NCBI RefSeq assembly: GCF_014251955.1
Contig: NZ_CP059203.1
Location: 242,789-306,788 of the forward strand
DNA length: 64,000 nucleotides
From: Blattabacterium cuenoti
Lineage (GTDB): Bacteria; Bacteroidota; Bacteroidia; Flavobacteriales; Blattabacteriaceae
Direction of reading: 5' to 3'
Shown: piece by piece, positions 27,635-36,920 of the stretch
How positions within the stretch are numbered: position 1 is the first letter of the stretch
Layout of the letters: each line of letters opens with the position of its first letter
Made by a program: the position numbers and the translations under genes
The notes under the pieces: model-generated
Seen by the model: the letters and a program-made list of their open reading frames with translations, nothing else
The model's database searches: none
Told to the model about the DNA's origin: nothing

Positions 27635-28987
27635 ATGGAATATCAAGATATAGCTATAGGTCTTGATGTGGGAACTACGAAGATTGTAGCTATAGTAGGA
27701 AGGAGAAATGAATATAATAAAATTGAGATTTTAGGTATAGGTAGATCTAAAAGTATAGGTGTACATAGAGGGGTTGTGAACAATATCACTCAGACAATAG
27801 AAGCCATTCGGGAAGCTGTATCGGAGGCGGAACATAGTTCCGGGTTAAAAATAAAAGAAGTGGTTGTTGGGATTGCAGGACAACATATTAGAAGTCTACA
27901 ACATAATGATTATATTACAAGATTAGATTTCGAAAATGTTATTAATCAAAAAGATATACAAAAATTAATTGATCAAGTTCATAAACTTGTTATGCTTCCA
28001 GGAGAAGAAATAATTCATGTTCTTCCACAAGAATACAAAGTAGATAGTCAAGCAGAAATAGTAGAACCGATAGGAATGTATGGAAGTCGTTTAGAGGCAA
28101 ATTTTCATGTAGTAGTAGGACAAATTTCTTCTATTAGAAATATTGGAAGATGTGTAAAAGCCGCAGGATTAAATTTGGCAGGAATGACTTTAGAACCTTT
28201 AGCTTCTGCAGAAGCTGTCTTAAACATGGAAGAAAGGGAAGCAGGTGTGGCTCTAGTGGATATAGGAGGAGGGACGACGGATGTTGCTATATTTAAAGAT
28301 AACATTATTAGACATACAGCCGTCATTCCTTTTGGGGGAAATGTAATCACTGAAAATATTAAAACAGATTGTTTAATTATTGAACGACAAGCAGAATTGC
28401 TAAAAATAAAATTTGGATCTGCGTGGCCAGGTGAAAATAAAGAAACAGAAATTGTTTGCATTCCTGGATTAAGAGGTCGTGATCCTAAAGAGATTTCTTT
28501 AAAACGTCTTTCCCAAATTATCCATACAAGAGTATGTGAAATTTTGGAACAAGTCAATATAGAAATAAAAAATTATGGAAATGAGGAACAAAAAAAACGA
28601 CTTATAGCAGGATTAGTGATGACAGGAGGAGGATCTCAATTAAAACATATTCGTCCTTTAACAGAATATATTACTGGAATGGATGTCCGTGTAGGGTATT
28701 CAAATGAGCATATTGCAGGAGGAGAAAATGGGATGATAAGTAATCCAGAATATGCAACATCTATTGGATTAATAATTAACGGGTTAGAAGATAAAAAAAA
28801 TTGTAAAGAAATGGTTTCTAGATATGATGAGGAAAACCCTTCTGAGTTTTTTCCTATCTCTCATCGTAGAGATTATAATAATAATGATAAAGATTCTTTA
28901 AAAAAGAAAAAAAATAAAAAAAAATCTAAATCTTTTCTTGAAATTTGGGCAGATAAATTCCGTCAAATATTGAATGATACAGAATAA
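27635..28987 (+). CDS. ftsA: Cell division protein FtsA
   Basis: FtsA is an actin-like ATPase that anchors FtsZ to the inner membrane. The 450-residue protein has the phosphate-1 motif LDVGTTKIVAIVG near the start, the 1C subdomain, ALVDIGGGTTDVAIF (phosphate 2) and VMTGGGSQL (adenosine motif). The C-terminus has a Lys/Asp/Asn-rich linker followed by the amphipathic helix SFLEIWADKFRQIL, the expected membrane-targeting element. It lies just before ftsZ with a 6-base gap. Confidence 0.95.
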   Translation: MEYQDIAIGLDVGTTKIVAIVGRRNEYNKIEILGIGRSKSIGVHRGVVNNITQTIEAIREAVSEAEHSSGLKIKEVVVGIAGQHIRSLQHNDYITRLDFENVINQKDIQKLIDQVHKLVMLPGEEIIHVLPQEYKVDSQAEIVEPIGMYGSRLEANFHVVVGQISSIRNIGRCVKAAGLNLAGMTLEPLASAEAVLNMEEREAGVALVDIGGGTTDVAIFKDNIIRHTAVIPFGGNVITENIKTDCLIIERQAELLKIKFGSAWPGENKETEIVCIPGLRGRDPKEISLKRLSQIIHTRVCEILEQVNIEIKNYGNEEQKKRLIAGLVMTGGGSQLKHIRPLTEYITGMDVRVGYSNEHIAGGENGMISNPEYATSIGLIINGLEDKKNCKEMVSRYDEENPSEFFPISHRRDYNNNDKDSLKKKKNKKKSKSFLEIWADKFRQILNDTE

Positions 28988-28993
28988 TAAACA

Positions 28994-30436
28994 ATGAAAA
29001 AAGAAGATTTCATACAACAAAAAAAAGAGAACGTTCAATTTGGTTTTCCAAAAAATCGTTCCGCGGCAATCAAAGTAATTGGTGTAGGAGGTGGAGGAAG
29101 TAATGCTTTAAGCTATATGTTTGAACAAGGAATTACTGGGGTAGATTTTATAGCGTGTAATACAGATGCACAAGCTCTAAATAATAATCCAGTTCCCGTA
29201 AAAATTCAATTAGGAGCTTCTATTACAGAAGGATTAGGAGCAGGTGCAGATCCAGAAGTAGGAGAAAAAGCCGCTTTAGAAAGTCTAGAAGAAATCAAAA
29301 GTATTTTAGATTCTAATACAAAAATGACCTTTATCACAGCAGGAATGGGAGGTGGAACTGGAACAGGTGCAGCTCCCATTATTGCAGGAATTTCTAAAGA
29401 AAAAGGCATTCTTACTGTAGGAATTGTTACAATTCCATTTTATTTTGAAGGAAAAATGAGGCTACAACAAGCCCAAAAAGGGATAGAAGCTCTAAGAAAA
29501 AATGTGGATTCTCTCATTGTAATTAATAATGATAAATTGAGAGAATTATATGGAAATCTTGGATTTAAAGCAGGATTTGCAAAAGCAGATGAAGTCCTTA
29601 CCACTGCTGCTAAGGGAATAGCAGAAGTTATTACTCACCATTATAAACAGAACATAGATTTGAGAGATACTAGAACAGTTCTTAAAGAAAGTGGAACAGC
29701 TATTATGGGATCAGCAATTTCTGTTGGAGAAAATAGAGCAAAAGAAGCCGTTGTTCAAGCGTTAGATTCTCCATTATTGAATGATAATAAAATAACGGGA
29801 GCAAAAAATGTTCTTTTGCTAATTGTTTCAGGAAAAATTGAAATTACTATAGATGAAATAGGGATCATCAGTGATTATATACAAGCAGAAGCAGGAAACA
29901 ATGCTAATATTATTATGGGAATAGGAGAAGACGAAAGTTTAGAGGAAAGTATTTCAGTGACTATAGTCGCTACTGGATTTCCTACTGAAGTTCAGAGAGC
30001 TATTCACCACGAAGAAAAAAAAATATTTCATAGGTTAGAAGAACCTTATAAACAAAAATTAACGAAAGTAGAAGAAATTCATTCTTATTCGACTACGAGA
30101 AAAAAACGAATAGATTCTTTTCCTCCTACCACTAAAGATTATTCAGTTGGAGAAATAGAAATCCCTTCTTCTACTACTAATAATAAGAATAAGAAGAGGA
30201 AAGGAAACTTATTATCATCAAAAAAAAATATTTTTAATCAATCTATTAATCTTAATAATACTTCCAGTAGGAATTTTTTAGAAGAAGAAAAACATAAAAA
30301 ATATATGCTAGAAGATTATTTTGATCTTCCTATTTCTTCTTCTTACGAAAAAATAAGGACCCCATTGAAAGATAATCATAAAAAAAAACGATCTCACATA
30401 CTAAAAAAAGAAAATAATCCAAATGAGGATTTTTGA
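28994..30436 (+). CDS. ftsZ: Cell division GTPase FtsZ
   Basis: FtsZ polymerises into the division ring. The globular GTPase (about 15-340) is complete, with GVGGGGSNAL (30-39), the tubulin signature GGGTGTGAAP (119-128) and NIIMGIGED. The 480-residue protein ends in a long basic, low-complexity tail with short Ser/Thr/Asn runs. I do not see the usual C-terminal FtsA-binding peptide (D-I-P-x-F-L type) at the end; YFDLPI near residue 440 is a possible remnant. It is the last gene of the dcw cluster. Confidence 0.95.
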   Translation: MKKEDFIQQKKENVQFGFPKNRSAAIKVIGVGGGGSNALSYMFEQGITGVDFIACNTDAQALNNNPVPVKIQLGASITEGLGAGADPEVGEKAALESLEEIKSILDSNTKMTFITAGMGGGTGTGAAPIIAGISKEKGILTVGIVTIPFYFEGKMRLQQAQKGIEALRKNVDSLIVINNDKLRELYGNLGFKAGFAKADEVLTTAAKGIAEVITHHYKQNIDLRDTRTVLKESGTAIMGSAISVGENRAKEAVVQALDSPLLNDNKITGAKNVLLLIVSGKIEITIDEIGIISDYIQAEAGNNANIIMGIGEDESLEESISVTIVATGFPTEVQRAIHHEEKKIFHRLEEPYKQKLTKVEEIHSYSTTRKKRIDSFPPTTKDYSVGEIEIPSSTTNNKNKKRKGNLLSSKKNIFNQSINLNNTSSRNFLEEEKHKKYMLEDYFDLPISSSYEKIRTPLKDNHKKKRSHILKKENNPNEDF

Positions 30437-30509
30437 ATGATTTTCTTTTTTAGAATTATTAATTATTTGTTGATTCTTATTTATTACTAACTAACTACTA
30501 TTTTTTTTT

Positions 30510-31940
30510 ATGAACGATTCTATCGGAATTCCCAAAGGGACCAGAGATTTTTCCTCAATGGAAATGAAGAAACGAAACTATTTAATTCAAATTATTCGAA
30601 ATTGTTTTGAGCTTTTTGGTTTTTCTGGAATAGAAACCCCTTCTTTTGAAAAAATTTCCACTTTAATTGGAAAATATGGGGAAGAAGGGGAATACTTAAT
30701 GTTTAAGTTACTTCATTCAGGAAATTTTTTAAGTAAAAAAATTTCAGATTTTTTAACGAAAATCAAAAATAAAGAAACGACTATTGATATTGATATGATA
30801 AAACATTTAACTGAACAAATATCCAATAAAGCACTTCGATATGATTTAACGGTTCCTTTTGTTCGTTATGTAGTAATGCATAGAAATGAAATTATTTTTC
30901 CTTTTAAAAGATATCAAATACAACCTGTATGGCGTGCGGATAAACCACAAAAAGGAAGATTTAGAGAATTTTATCAATGTGATGCGGATATTATAGGGAA
31001 TTCTTCTTTCTCTTTATGGCAGGAAATAGAATTCATTCAACTTTGTGACGAAATTTTTACTAAATTAAAGTTTCCTATAATCATTAATATTAACCATAGG
31101 GATATTTTAGGAGGATTAGTAGAAATTTCTGGAATAGAAGATCATCTATGGAAAAATTTTACTACATCTTTAGATAAATGGAATAAAATAGGACGACATT
31201 TAGTAAAGAAAGAAATGCTTAGAAAAGGAATTTCATCCCCCTCTTTCGAAAAGATAGCATGTTTCTTTGAAATGAAAGAAAATTTTTCAAAAAAAAAGGA
31301 ATTTTTAAACGTTGCTTTCAAATTTTCTAAAAAAGGAAAAAAAGGAATAAAAGATCTTAGTTTTATTTTTAGAAAAATAAAAAATATTTCTTTAAAAAAT
31401 ACAAAATTAGAATGGAATATTTCTCTAGTCAGAGGAATGAATTATTATACAGGAACAATATTTGAAATATTCCCCAATCATCATAAATCCAATCCTGAAA
31501 AGAAGTATTCTATTGGTGGAGGAGGTCGATATGACCAACTAGCTAGTTTTTTTGGGATGGAAAACATTTCTGGAGTAGGAGTTTCTTTAGGGTTAGATAG
31601 AATTTATTTGTCTATGGAAAAAGAAAATTTATTCCAAACTATTTCTACTTTTCCTTCAAAAGTATTGTTTATTAACTTCGGAGATGAAGAGGTTTTATAT
31701 GCATATAAGATGATCAATTTTTTGAGAAAAAAAGGGATTTCTACTCAATTGTATCCCAATGCGGTGAAAATCGATAAACAATTTAAATATGCTAACGATA
31801 ATAATATTCCATTTGCTATCAGTATTGGAAAGAATGAAATGGAAAAAAAGAAAATACGAGTAAAAAATATAAAAAAAAGAATAGAAACAGAATATGACAA
31901 TATAGAGGACGTGGCAAATCAATTATTGATGATAATATAA
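30510..31940 (+). CDS. hisS: Histidyl-tRNA synthetase
   Basis: HisRS is a class II synthetase that charges tRNA-His, whose gene is at 54764. The 476-residue protein has motif 1 (MKKRNYLIQIIRNCFELFG region), the motif 2 loop FRYQ-like KRYQIQPVWRADKPQKGRFREFYQCD, the histidine motifs RGMNYYTGTIFEI and GGGGRYDQLASFFG, motif 3 (GVGVSLGLDRI) and a C-terminal anticodon-binding domain. It is somewhat longer than E. coli HisRS, with an insert near 65-110. It is followed by convergent pnuC. Confidence 0.95.
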   Translation: MNDSIGIPKGTRDFSSMEMKKRNYLIQIIRNCFELFGFSGIETPSFEKISTLIGKYGEEGEYLMFKLLHSGNFLSKKISDFLTKIKNKETTIDIDMIKHLTEQISNKALRYDLTVPFVRYVVMHRNEIIFPFKRYQIQPVWRADKPQKGRFREFYQCDADIIGNSSFSLWQEIEFIQLCDEIFTKLKFPIIININHRDILGGLVEISGIEDHLWKNFTTSLDKWNKIGRHLVKKEMLRKGISSPSFEKIACFFEMKENFSKKKEFLNVAFKFSKKGKKGIKDLSFIFRKIKNISLKNTKLEWNISLVRGMNYYTGTIFEIFPNHHKSNPEKKYSIGGGGRYDQLASFFGMENISGVGVSLGLDRIYLSMEKENLFQTISTFPSKVLFINFGDEEVLYAYKMINFLRKKGISTQLYPNAVKIDKQFKYANDNNIPFAISIGKNEMEKKKIRVKNIKKRIETEYDNIEDVANQLLMII

Positions 31941-32003
31941 AAAAAATATAATAAAAAAAAACTCCTACTCCTTTTTTACACATACATCCATTATTAACAT
32001 TTC

Positions 32004-32024
32004 AATATTAATTGAATTAATATT
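32004..32024. repeat. AT-only inverted repeat between hisS and pnuC
   Basis: AATATTAATT, then G, then AATTAATATT form a perfect 10-bp inverted repeat. It covers the last coding base of the pnuC stop and lies in the short gap between convergent genes. It has no GC pairs or T run, so a terminator role is only possible. Confidence 0.6.
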
Positions 32025-32655
32025 ATTTGTGATTCTTCTTGTGAAGAAAAACTTGTTTTTTCCAAATCACATAACCTTCTATAGCCAATAAAACAAGAAA
32101 AATAAATAAAAAACCTGTTAAAACAAGACCTTTCAAAAAATAAATAGGTACGGAAATAATGTTTCCAATTATCCAAAATATCCAACTTTCTACCTTTTTC
32201 ATAGCCATTTGATACATTCCAGAAAAAAAAATACCCGTTGTAAATACATCTAATCCATCTGTCCAATAATCAGAATTGGATTGAAGTTTTTCATTGAAAT
32301 AATAATAAACCATTGTACTGAAAATACAAGTCGATACAAACAATAAAGCTGTATAAAAATAATCTTTTTTCCTTGAAAAAGCTATCGGGTGATTTTTTTT
32401 ATTTTTTCTGGAATACCATCCATATAAACTCATTCCTGTATAATATAGGTTAATAATACAATCTCCATAAAGAGAAGTGATAAAAGTTAAATAACTGTAT
32501 ATCATCGTACTTCCAATTCCTATTGGATATAACCATATATTATTATTTTGTGCAAATATTACACTGAATATACTCAATGTTGCAGCAGAAAATTCTAAAA
32601 AAATATGAAATAAACTCCTATTAGGAGATAAAAAAATATGAATCCATTCATTCAT
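32023..32655 (-). CDS. pnuC: Nicotinamide riboside/mononucleotide transporter PnuC
   Basis: PnuC-type carriers import an NAD precursor, usually nicotinamide riboside, by facilitated diffusion. The 210-residue membrane protein has about seven hydrophobic segments and the family blocks YGWYSRK, DGLDVFTTG and WIIGNIISVPIYFLKGLVLT. The ATG at 32655 was chosen over the TTG one codon upstream. It lies 17 bases after the phosphopantetheinyl transferase gene on the same strand. It suggests the cell relies at least partly on host-derived NAD precursors. Confidence 0.9.
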   Translation of the reverse strand: MNEWIHIFLSPNRSLFHIFLEFSAATLSIFSVIFAQNNNIWLYPIGIGSTMIYSYLTFITSLYGDCIINLYYTGMSLYGWYSRKNKKNHPIAFSRKKDYFYTALLFVSTCIFSTMVYYYFNEKLQSNSDYWTDGLDVFTTGIFFSGMYQMAMKKVESWIFWIIGNIISVPIYFLKGLVLTGFLFIFLVLLAIEGYVIWKKQVFLHKKNHK

Positions 32656-32672
32656 CAATTGATTTATTATTT

Positions 32673-33320
32673 TTATTTATCTATAATATAAACAAGGTAA
32701 TGTTCATCTATTTTTCTATAAAAAGCAGAAAATCTCTTACTATATGATTTTTTCAGAATCCAGCACGATATACAAAAATCCTTGTTTATGCAAAAAGGAG
32801 AAACTTTATAATGATCCAAAAAACTTGAGGAAAGACCTCCTTCTAATTTATATAAACTTTCTTTGATCCCCCATATAATATGAAGATACTCTTCTTCATG
32901 ATTTGGATGTATAAAAATAGATTCATCCTCTCTAATAAATTTTTTCTTTACTTTAATTATTTTTTTATCTTTTCTGAATTTTTCTATATCTATTCCTATA
33001 TGGTAGGAGCTAATTGCTATAGCTATTCTTTCAAAAGAATGACTCAATGAAATATTATAATTATCCCTTTTTTTTTTAGGAAAAAGAAAAGGTTTTCTCT
33101 TTTCATTGTAAAAAATATTCATAATTCCTATAGATCTGAGAGCATAACGGACTCCTAAAAATTCTCTTTTACGTTTTTCGGATAAAGATAAAAAAAACTT
33201 TCTCTCTTTTTCAGAAAGTTCTGAAAGAAGAATTAATTGTTCCGAAAAGATCGTTTCTAAATTCAACCATTTAAATTTAAAAACGATAATTTTCGTATGA
33301 AAATTATTCAATATGAACAT
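32673..33320 (-). CDS. 4'-phosphopantetheinyl transferase
   Basis: The 215-residue protein belongs to the Sfp-type superfamily, which attaches phosphopantetheine to carrier proteins such as ACP. The Mg2+ ligands are seen as D111 and E113 in GIDIEKF, and the downstream motif is W150GIKESLYK. Residues 87-95 (YNISLSHS) form the usual pre-motif strand. With no polyketide genes in view, the substrate is most likely the fatty-acid ACP. It probably shares a transcript with pnuC. Confidence 0.87.
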   Translation of the reverse strand: MFILNNFHTKIIVFKFKWLNLETIFSEQLILLSELSEKERKFFLSLSEKRKREFLGVRYALRSIGIMNIFYNEKRKPFLFPKKKRDNYNISLSHSFERIAIAISSYHIGIDIEKFRKDKKIIKVKKKFIREDESIFIHPNHEEEYLHIIWGIKESLYKLEGGLSSSFLDHYKVSPFCINKDFCISCWILKKSYSKRFSAFYRKIDEHYLVYIIDK

Positions 33321-33444
33321 AAGTGGTAGGAATTCATAAGAATCATTTTATGATTTATTATTTTATAAAATTTAGCCATTTTTTTTTGTACTATTGTGAA
33401 AATAAATCTCAATCTAGAGAATCCATGTTATTATAATCTTTTTT

Positions 33445-34491
33445 ATGAAACAAAAAATTACAAAAGCATTAGAAAATGTTTTTACTATTGATAATAAAAA
33501 AAATATTATTGAAGCAGGAATAGTTAAAAATATAGATTTCTTGAAAGACGAAATCATAATCCACATCCACTTATCTAATCCTACTCTGCATATAAAGAAA
33601 AAATTAGAAAAAGATATTCACCAATCTATAAAATATCAAAATGTAAGTCTTGATGCAAAAAGAATTAGGATAAGAATAGAAACGATAGTATTAAATACTA
33701 AAAAAAAAATAGATGGAATAAAAAATATAATTGCCGTTGCTTCTGGAAAAGGAGGAGTAGGAAAATCCACAATAGCAACAAATATCGCTGTTTCTTTAGT
33801 GAAAATGGGATTTCATGTAGGATTGTTAGATGCTGATATTTATGGCCCTTCTATTCCTTTAATGTTTAATCTTCTAGAAGAAGATATGATTTCATCATGT
33901 ATTATCAAAAAAAATGGGAATTATCTGATGAATCCTATTATTCGATATGGGGTTAAAATTCTATCTTTAGGTTTTTTTTCAAAATCTGGACAGGCTATTG
34001 TTTGGAGGGGCCCTATGGCTACTAAATTTTTAAGAAAATTTATTCATGAAACCGATTGGGGGGGGTTAGATTTTTTAATTGTAGATTTACCTCCAGGTAC
34101 AGGAGATATCCATTTATCCCTTTTACAAGAAATTCCATTAAAAGGAATTATCATTGTTAGTACTCCTCAAAAAATAGCTTTATCTGATGTTCATAGAGCT
34201 GTAGAAATGTTTCGAATTAGATCTATTCATGTTCCAATACTTGGAATCATAGAAAATATGTCTTTTTTTTTAATCAAAAAAGAAAAATACTATTTTTTCG
34301 GAAAAAATGGAGTAAGAAATTTTTCCAAAAAAATGAATATTTTTTTTCTAGGAGAAATTCCTATGTTACAAAACATACGAGAATCCTCTGATTTAGGAGT
34401 TCCTATTGTTTTAGAAAACGATCAGATAAGACAAATTTTTGGAAGAATTACGAAAAATATAATCGATCAACTAAACTATCATATATCATAA
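33445..34491 (+). CDS. mrp: Mrp/NBP35-family ATP-binding protein
   Basis: Mrp proteins are P-loop ATPases implicated in carrying Fe-S clusters. The 348-residue protein has an N-terminal MIP18-like domain (1-85) and a ParA-like ATPase with GKGGVGKST (101-109), DADIYGPS and VDLPPGTGDIHL. The CxxC pair that binds the bridging cluster in many family members is absent: the segment after IENMSFF reads LIKKEKYYFFG. I recall flavobacterial homologues with the same layout. Confidence 0.9.
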   Translation: MKQKITKALENVFTIDNKKNIIEAGIVKNIDFLKDEIIIHIHLSNPTLHIKKKLEKDIHQSIKYQNVSLDAKRIRIRIETIVLNTKKKIDGIKNIIAVASGKGGVGKSTIATNIAVSLVKMGFHVGLLDADIYGPSIPLMFNLLEEDMISSCIIKKNGNYLMNPIIRYGVKILSLGFFSKSGQAIVWRGPMATKFLRKFIHETDWGGLDFLIVDLPPGTGDIHLSLLQEIPLKGIIIVSTPQKIALSDVHRAVEMFRIRSIHVPILGIIENMSFFLIKKEKYYFFGKNGVRNFSKKMNIFFLGEIPMLQNIRESSDLGVPIVLENDQIRQIFGRITKNIIDQLNYHIS

Positions 34492-34513
34492 AACATAAAA
34501 AATAATAAAATAA

Positions 34514-35317
34514 TTAAGAACAGAATTTGATAAATTCTTTTACAATTAATATTAGAATAGGGATAGATTTTTCCATTTTTTGAAAAATGGAATCGGTGTG
34601 ATGAGATTTATGTTGATTCGATAATCCCATCATAATAATGGATATAGCAAATACTCGTAAATTCATAGATCTAGCTGCAATCACGTATGAAATGATATTA
34701 TTCATTCCAACACTATCTCCCCCCATGGATCGTATCATTGCATATTCTGCAGTTGTTTTATAATTTGGATAAGGAAAAGTGACATAGACCCCTTTTTGTA
34801 TGATTATATTATGATTCATAGCTATATTTTCTGCTATTTCAAGCATTTTTTTATCATATGGTTCTTCTGTAACCCCAAAAAAACTATTCTGATTTTTCAT
34901 AGGATTCATAGAAAAAATAGATTTCTCTGGAAAAAGATTGATATGATCTTTAACCAACATAACGTCTCCCATTTTGTAATTAGGATTCACTCCTACAGAA
35001 ATATTGATTAGTATTAACTTATCTATTCCTATATTTTTACACAATACAATAGGAAAAGTATTTTTTTCTTTCTTATCCTCATACAAGGAAAAAGGTTCTA
35101 TTAAAAAAACAACTTTTTTTTCTTCTATCTCTCCGAAAATAAATTTTCCATATAATTTTGAAAAATTTGGTATTTCTTCGTAAGAAATACATATAGGTTT
35201 TTTTATTTCCTTTACAAGTTGATTAAACTGGCTTCCTAATAATAGGATTCCAAAATCAGGTTTTGTTTTGATTTTATTTTGGATATATATTGTTGATTTT
35301 TCTAAAGGCATTGACAT
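34514..35317 (-). CDS. Purine nucleoside phosphorylase homologue with altered active site
   Basis: The 267-residue protein aligns over its length with trimeric purine nucleoside phosphorylases (PunA/PNP type). Clear anchors are EEIPNF, GDVMLVKDHINL, GVY, TAEYAMIRSMGGDSVGM and ARSMNLRVFAISI. Several catalytic positions differ. By comparison with human PNP, S33 is kept (S29) and N115 is kept (N105), but R84 and H86 read P75 and S77, E201 reads K187, S220 reads N206 and N243 reads M230. These residues bind phosphate and the purine base, so normal phosphorolysis is doubtful. It may have a new role, be a non-catalytic remnant, or be decaying; the frame is intact. Confidence 0.75.
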   Translation of the reverse strand: MSMPLEKSTIYIQNKIKTKPDFGILLLGSQFNQLVKEIKKPICISYEEIPNFSKLYGKFIFGEIEEKKVVFLIEPFSLYEDKKEKNTFPIVLCKNIGIDKLILINISVGVNPNYKMGDVMLVKDHINLFPEKSIFSMNPMKNQNSFFGVTEEPYDKKMLEIAENIAMNHNIIIQKGVYVTFPYPNYKTTAEYAMIRSMGGDSVGMNNIISYVIAARSMNLRVFAISIIMMGLSNQHKSHHTDSIFQKMEKSIPILILIVKEFIKFCS

Positions 35318-35522
35318 AAATTATTAATTTTTAATCAAATAAAATTATTGCACCCATTTCCTACTACTTACTACTATACTATACAAACAAAAAGGAAAAG
35401 GTAAATAATAAAAAATAAAGTAAAATGGATTGAAATAAGATAAAATTATCACATTTTAGTGAGTTTTTTTTGATTTATTTTATAATAGATATAATTAATT
35501 AATAAGGGGAAAAGATGATCTA

Positions 35523-36542
35523 TTATAGGATGACATTTACTTCTCTAGATAAAACAATCCCTAACTTTTTTTTTATGTCTTTAGTTATTTTTTCTGAAAA
35601 AGAATATATATCTATCCCACTCGCCTTTCCATAATTTACTAAAACTATAGGTTGTTTTTTATATACTCCTACATCACCTATTTTTTTCCCTTTCCATCCA
35701 GCTAGTTCAATTAATGAACTAGCAGATAGTTTCACTTTTTTTTTAGAAATGGAATATCCAATAATAGTTGGATATTGAGATTTAAATTTTTTAAACTCAA
35801 AAATTCCTACTATAGGATTCATAAAAAAACTACCAGCATTTCCAATTTTTTTTGGGTCGGGTAGTTTTTTTTGTCTAATGTGAAGAATTGCCTGACTTAA
35901 ATCATAAGGAGTGGGTTTTTTAATATTCATTTTTTCTAATTCTTTTTGGATTTCAATGGATGATGTATTCAATTTGTGATATTGTTTTCTTAATAGAAAA
36001 AGAACAGATAAAATAAGGAATTTATTTCTGTATTTTTTAAAAAAAGAATGACGGTATTGGAGTTGACATTCTTCACGTGTTAATTCTCTAATTCTTCCCT
36101 TCTCAGTTTCATAAACCTCTACTTTCAATAAAGTATCCTTTATTTCTGTTCCATATGCTCCAATATTTTGAATAGGAGCCCCACCAACTGTTCCAGGAAT
36201 AAAAGATAAATTCTCTAACCCACTGAATCCTTTTTTTATAGTCCAACTGACAAATTCATTCCAATTTTCTCCAGCAAAAGCTTTCACTATTACTTGATCG
36301 TTGTTTTCCTGAATGATCTTTTTTCCTTTTATCCCCATTTTTATTACTAATCCCTGATAAAAACTTTTAAAAAAAAGAATATTACTTCCATTTCCCAAAA
36401 AAAGTTTTGGTATAGATGGATATTTATAAAAAATTTCTTGTATCTCTTCTATACTTTTCACATTTACAAAATAATGCGCATAAACATTGATTCCAAATGT
36501 ATTCAATTTTTTTAGAGAAAAATTTGTTTTAATATTTAACAT
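35523..36542 (-). CDS. murB: UDP-N-acetylenolpyruvoylglucosamine reductase
   Basis: MurB reduces enolpyruvyl-UDP-GlcNAc to UDP-MurNAc with FAD and NADPH. The 339-residue enzyme shows NTFGI near the start, GNGSNILF, PGTVGGAPIQNIGAYGTEI, YRHSFFKK and NAGSFFMNP, whose serine is the proton donor. The tyrosine loop and length fit the E. coli-like type I form. It lies apart from the dcw cluster and provides the substrate for MurC. Confidence 0.94.
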   Translation of the reverse strand: MLNIKTNFSLKKLNTFGINVYAHYFVNVKSIEEIQEIFYKYPSIPKLFLGNGSNILFFKSFYQGLVIKMGIKGKKIIQENNDQVIVKAFAGENWNEFVSWTIKKGFSGLENLSFIPGTVGGAPIQNIGAYGTEIKDTLLKVEVYETEKGRIRELTREECQLQYRHSFFKKYRNKFLILSVLFLLRKQYHKLNTSSIEIQKELEKMNIKKPTPYDLSQAILHIRQKKLPDPKKIGNAGSFFMNPIVGIFEFKKFKSQYPTIIGYSISKKKVKLSASSLIELAGWKGKKIGDVGVYKKQPIVLVNYGKASGIDIYSFSEKITKDIKKKLGIVLSREVNVIL

Positions 36543-36638
36543 GAAGAAAAATATTTTGAGAAATCAATAAAGACAATTTTGTACGTAAATATTGTATGAT
36601 TAAATTTATCTATTATTATAATAAAATTGTTATTTTTT

Positions 36639-36920
36639 ATGAAAAGAGTAGGAAGTTTTTTTTGGGGAGTCATCTTAGGAACAATGGCAGGAATAGTTGT
36701 TGGAATTCTATTAGCTCCCAAAAAAGAGTCTAAAATTAGAAATATACTAGGAAAAAAAACTGAAGAATTGAGAGAAAATTTACAAGAAATAAGGAAAAAA
36801 ATAGGAAATAAAGTCCATAAAATAAAATCGGATTTTGAAAAAAAATGGAGCAAAAATAAAATAGATAATAAAATGAATCAAGAGAAAATGGATCAAGTAG
36901 AAGATGAATTGGGGACTTAA
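36639..36920 (+). CDS. YtxH-domain envelope protein
   Basis: The 93-residue protein starts with a glycine-rich membrane helix (about 4-26, FFWGVILGTMAGIVVGILLAP) directly followed by KKESKIR and a long charged helix. This is the YtxH/gas-vesicle-like pattern seen in many Gram-positive and Bacteroidetes envelope proteins of unknown role. The ATG at 36639 was preferred to an upstream TTG. It overlaps the next gene by 17 bases and is probably cotranscribed with it and rlmB. Confidence 0.75.
   Translation: MKRVGSFFWGVILGTMAGIVVGILLAPKKESKIRNILGKKTEELRENLQEIRKKIGNKVHKIKSDFEKKWSKNKIDNKMNQEKMDQVEDELGT

Noticed and set aside
28105-28557. 150-codon open frame antisense to ftsA
   Set aside because: It lies wholly within ftsA on the opposite strand and shows no family motif; a shadow of ftsA codon use.
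32004-32024. Inverted repeat as the hisS or pnuC terminator
   Set aside because: All pairs are A-T and no T run follows on either strand; kept only as a repeat.
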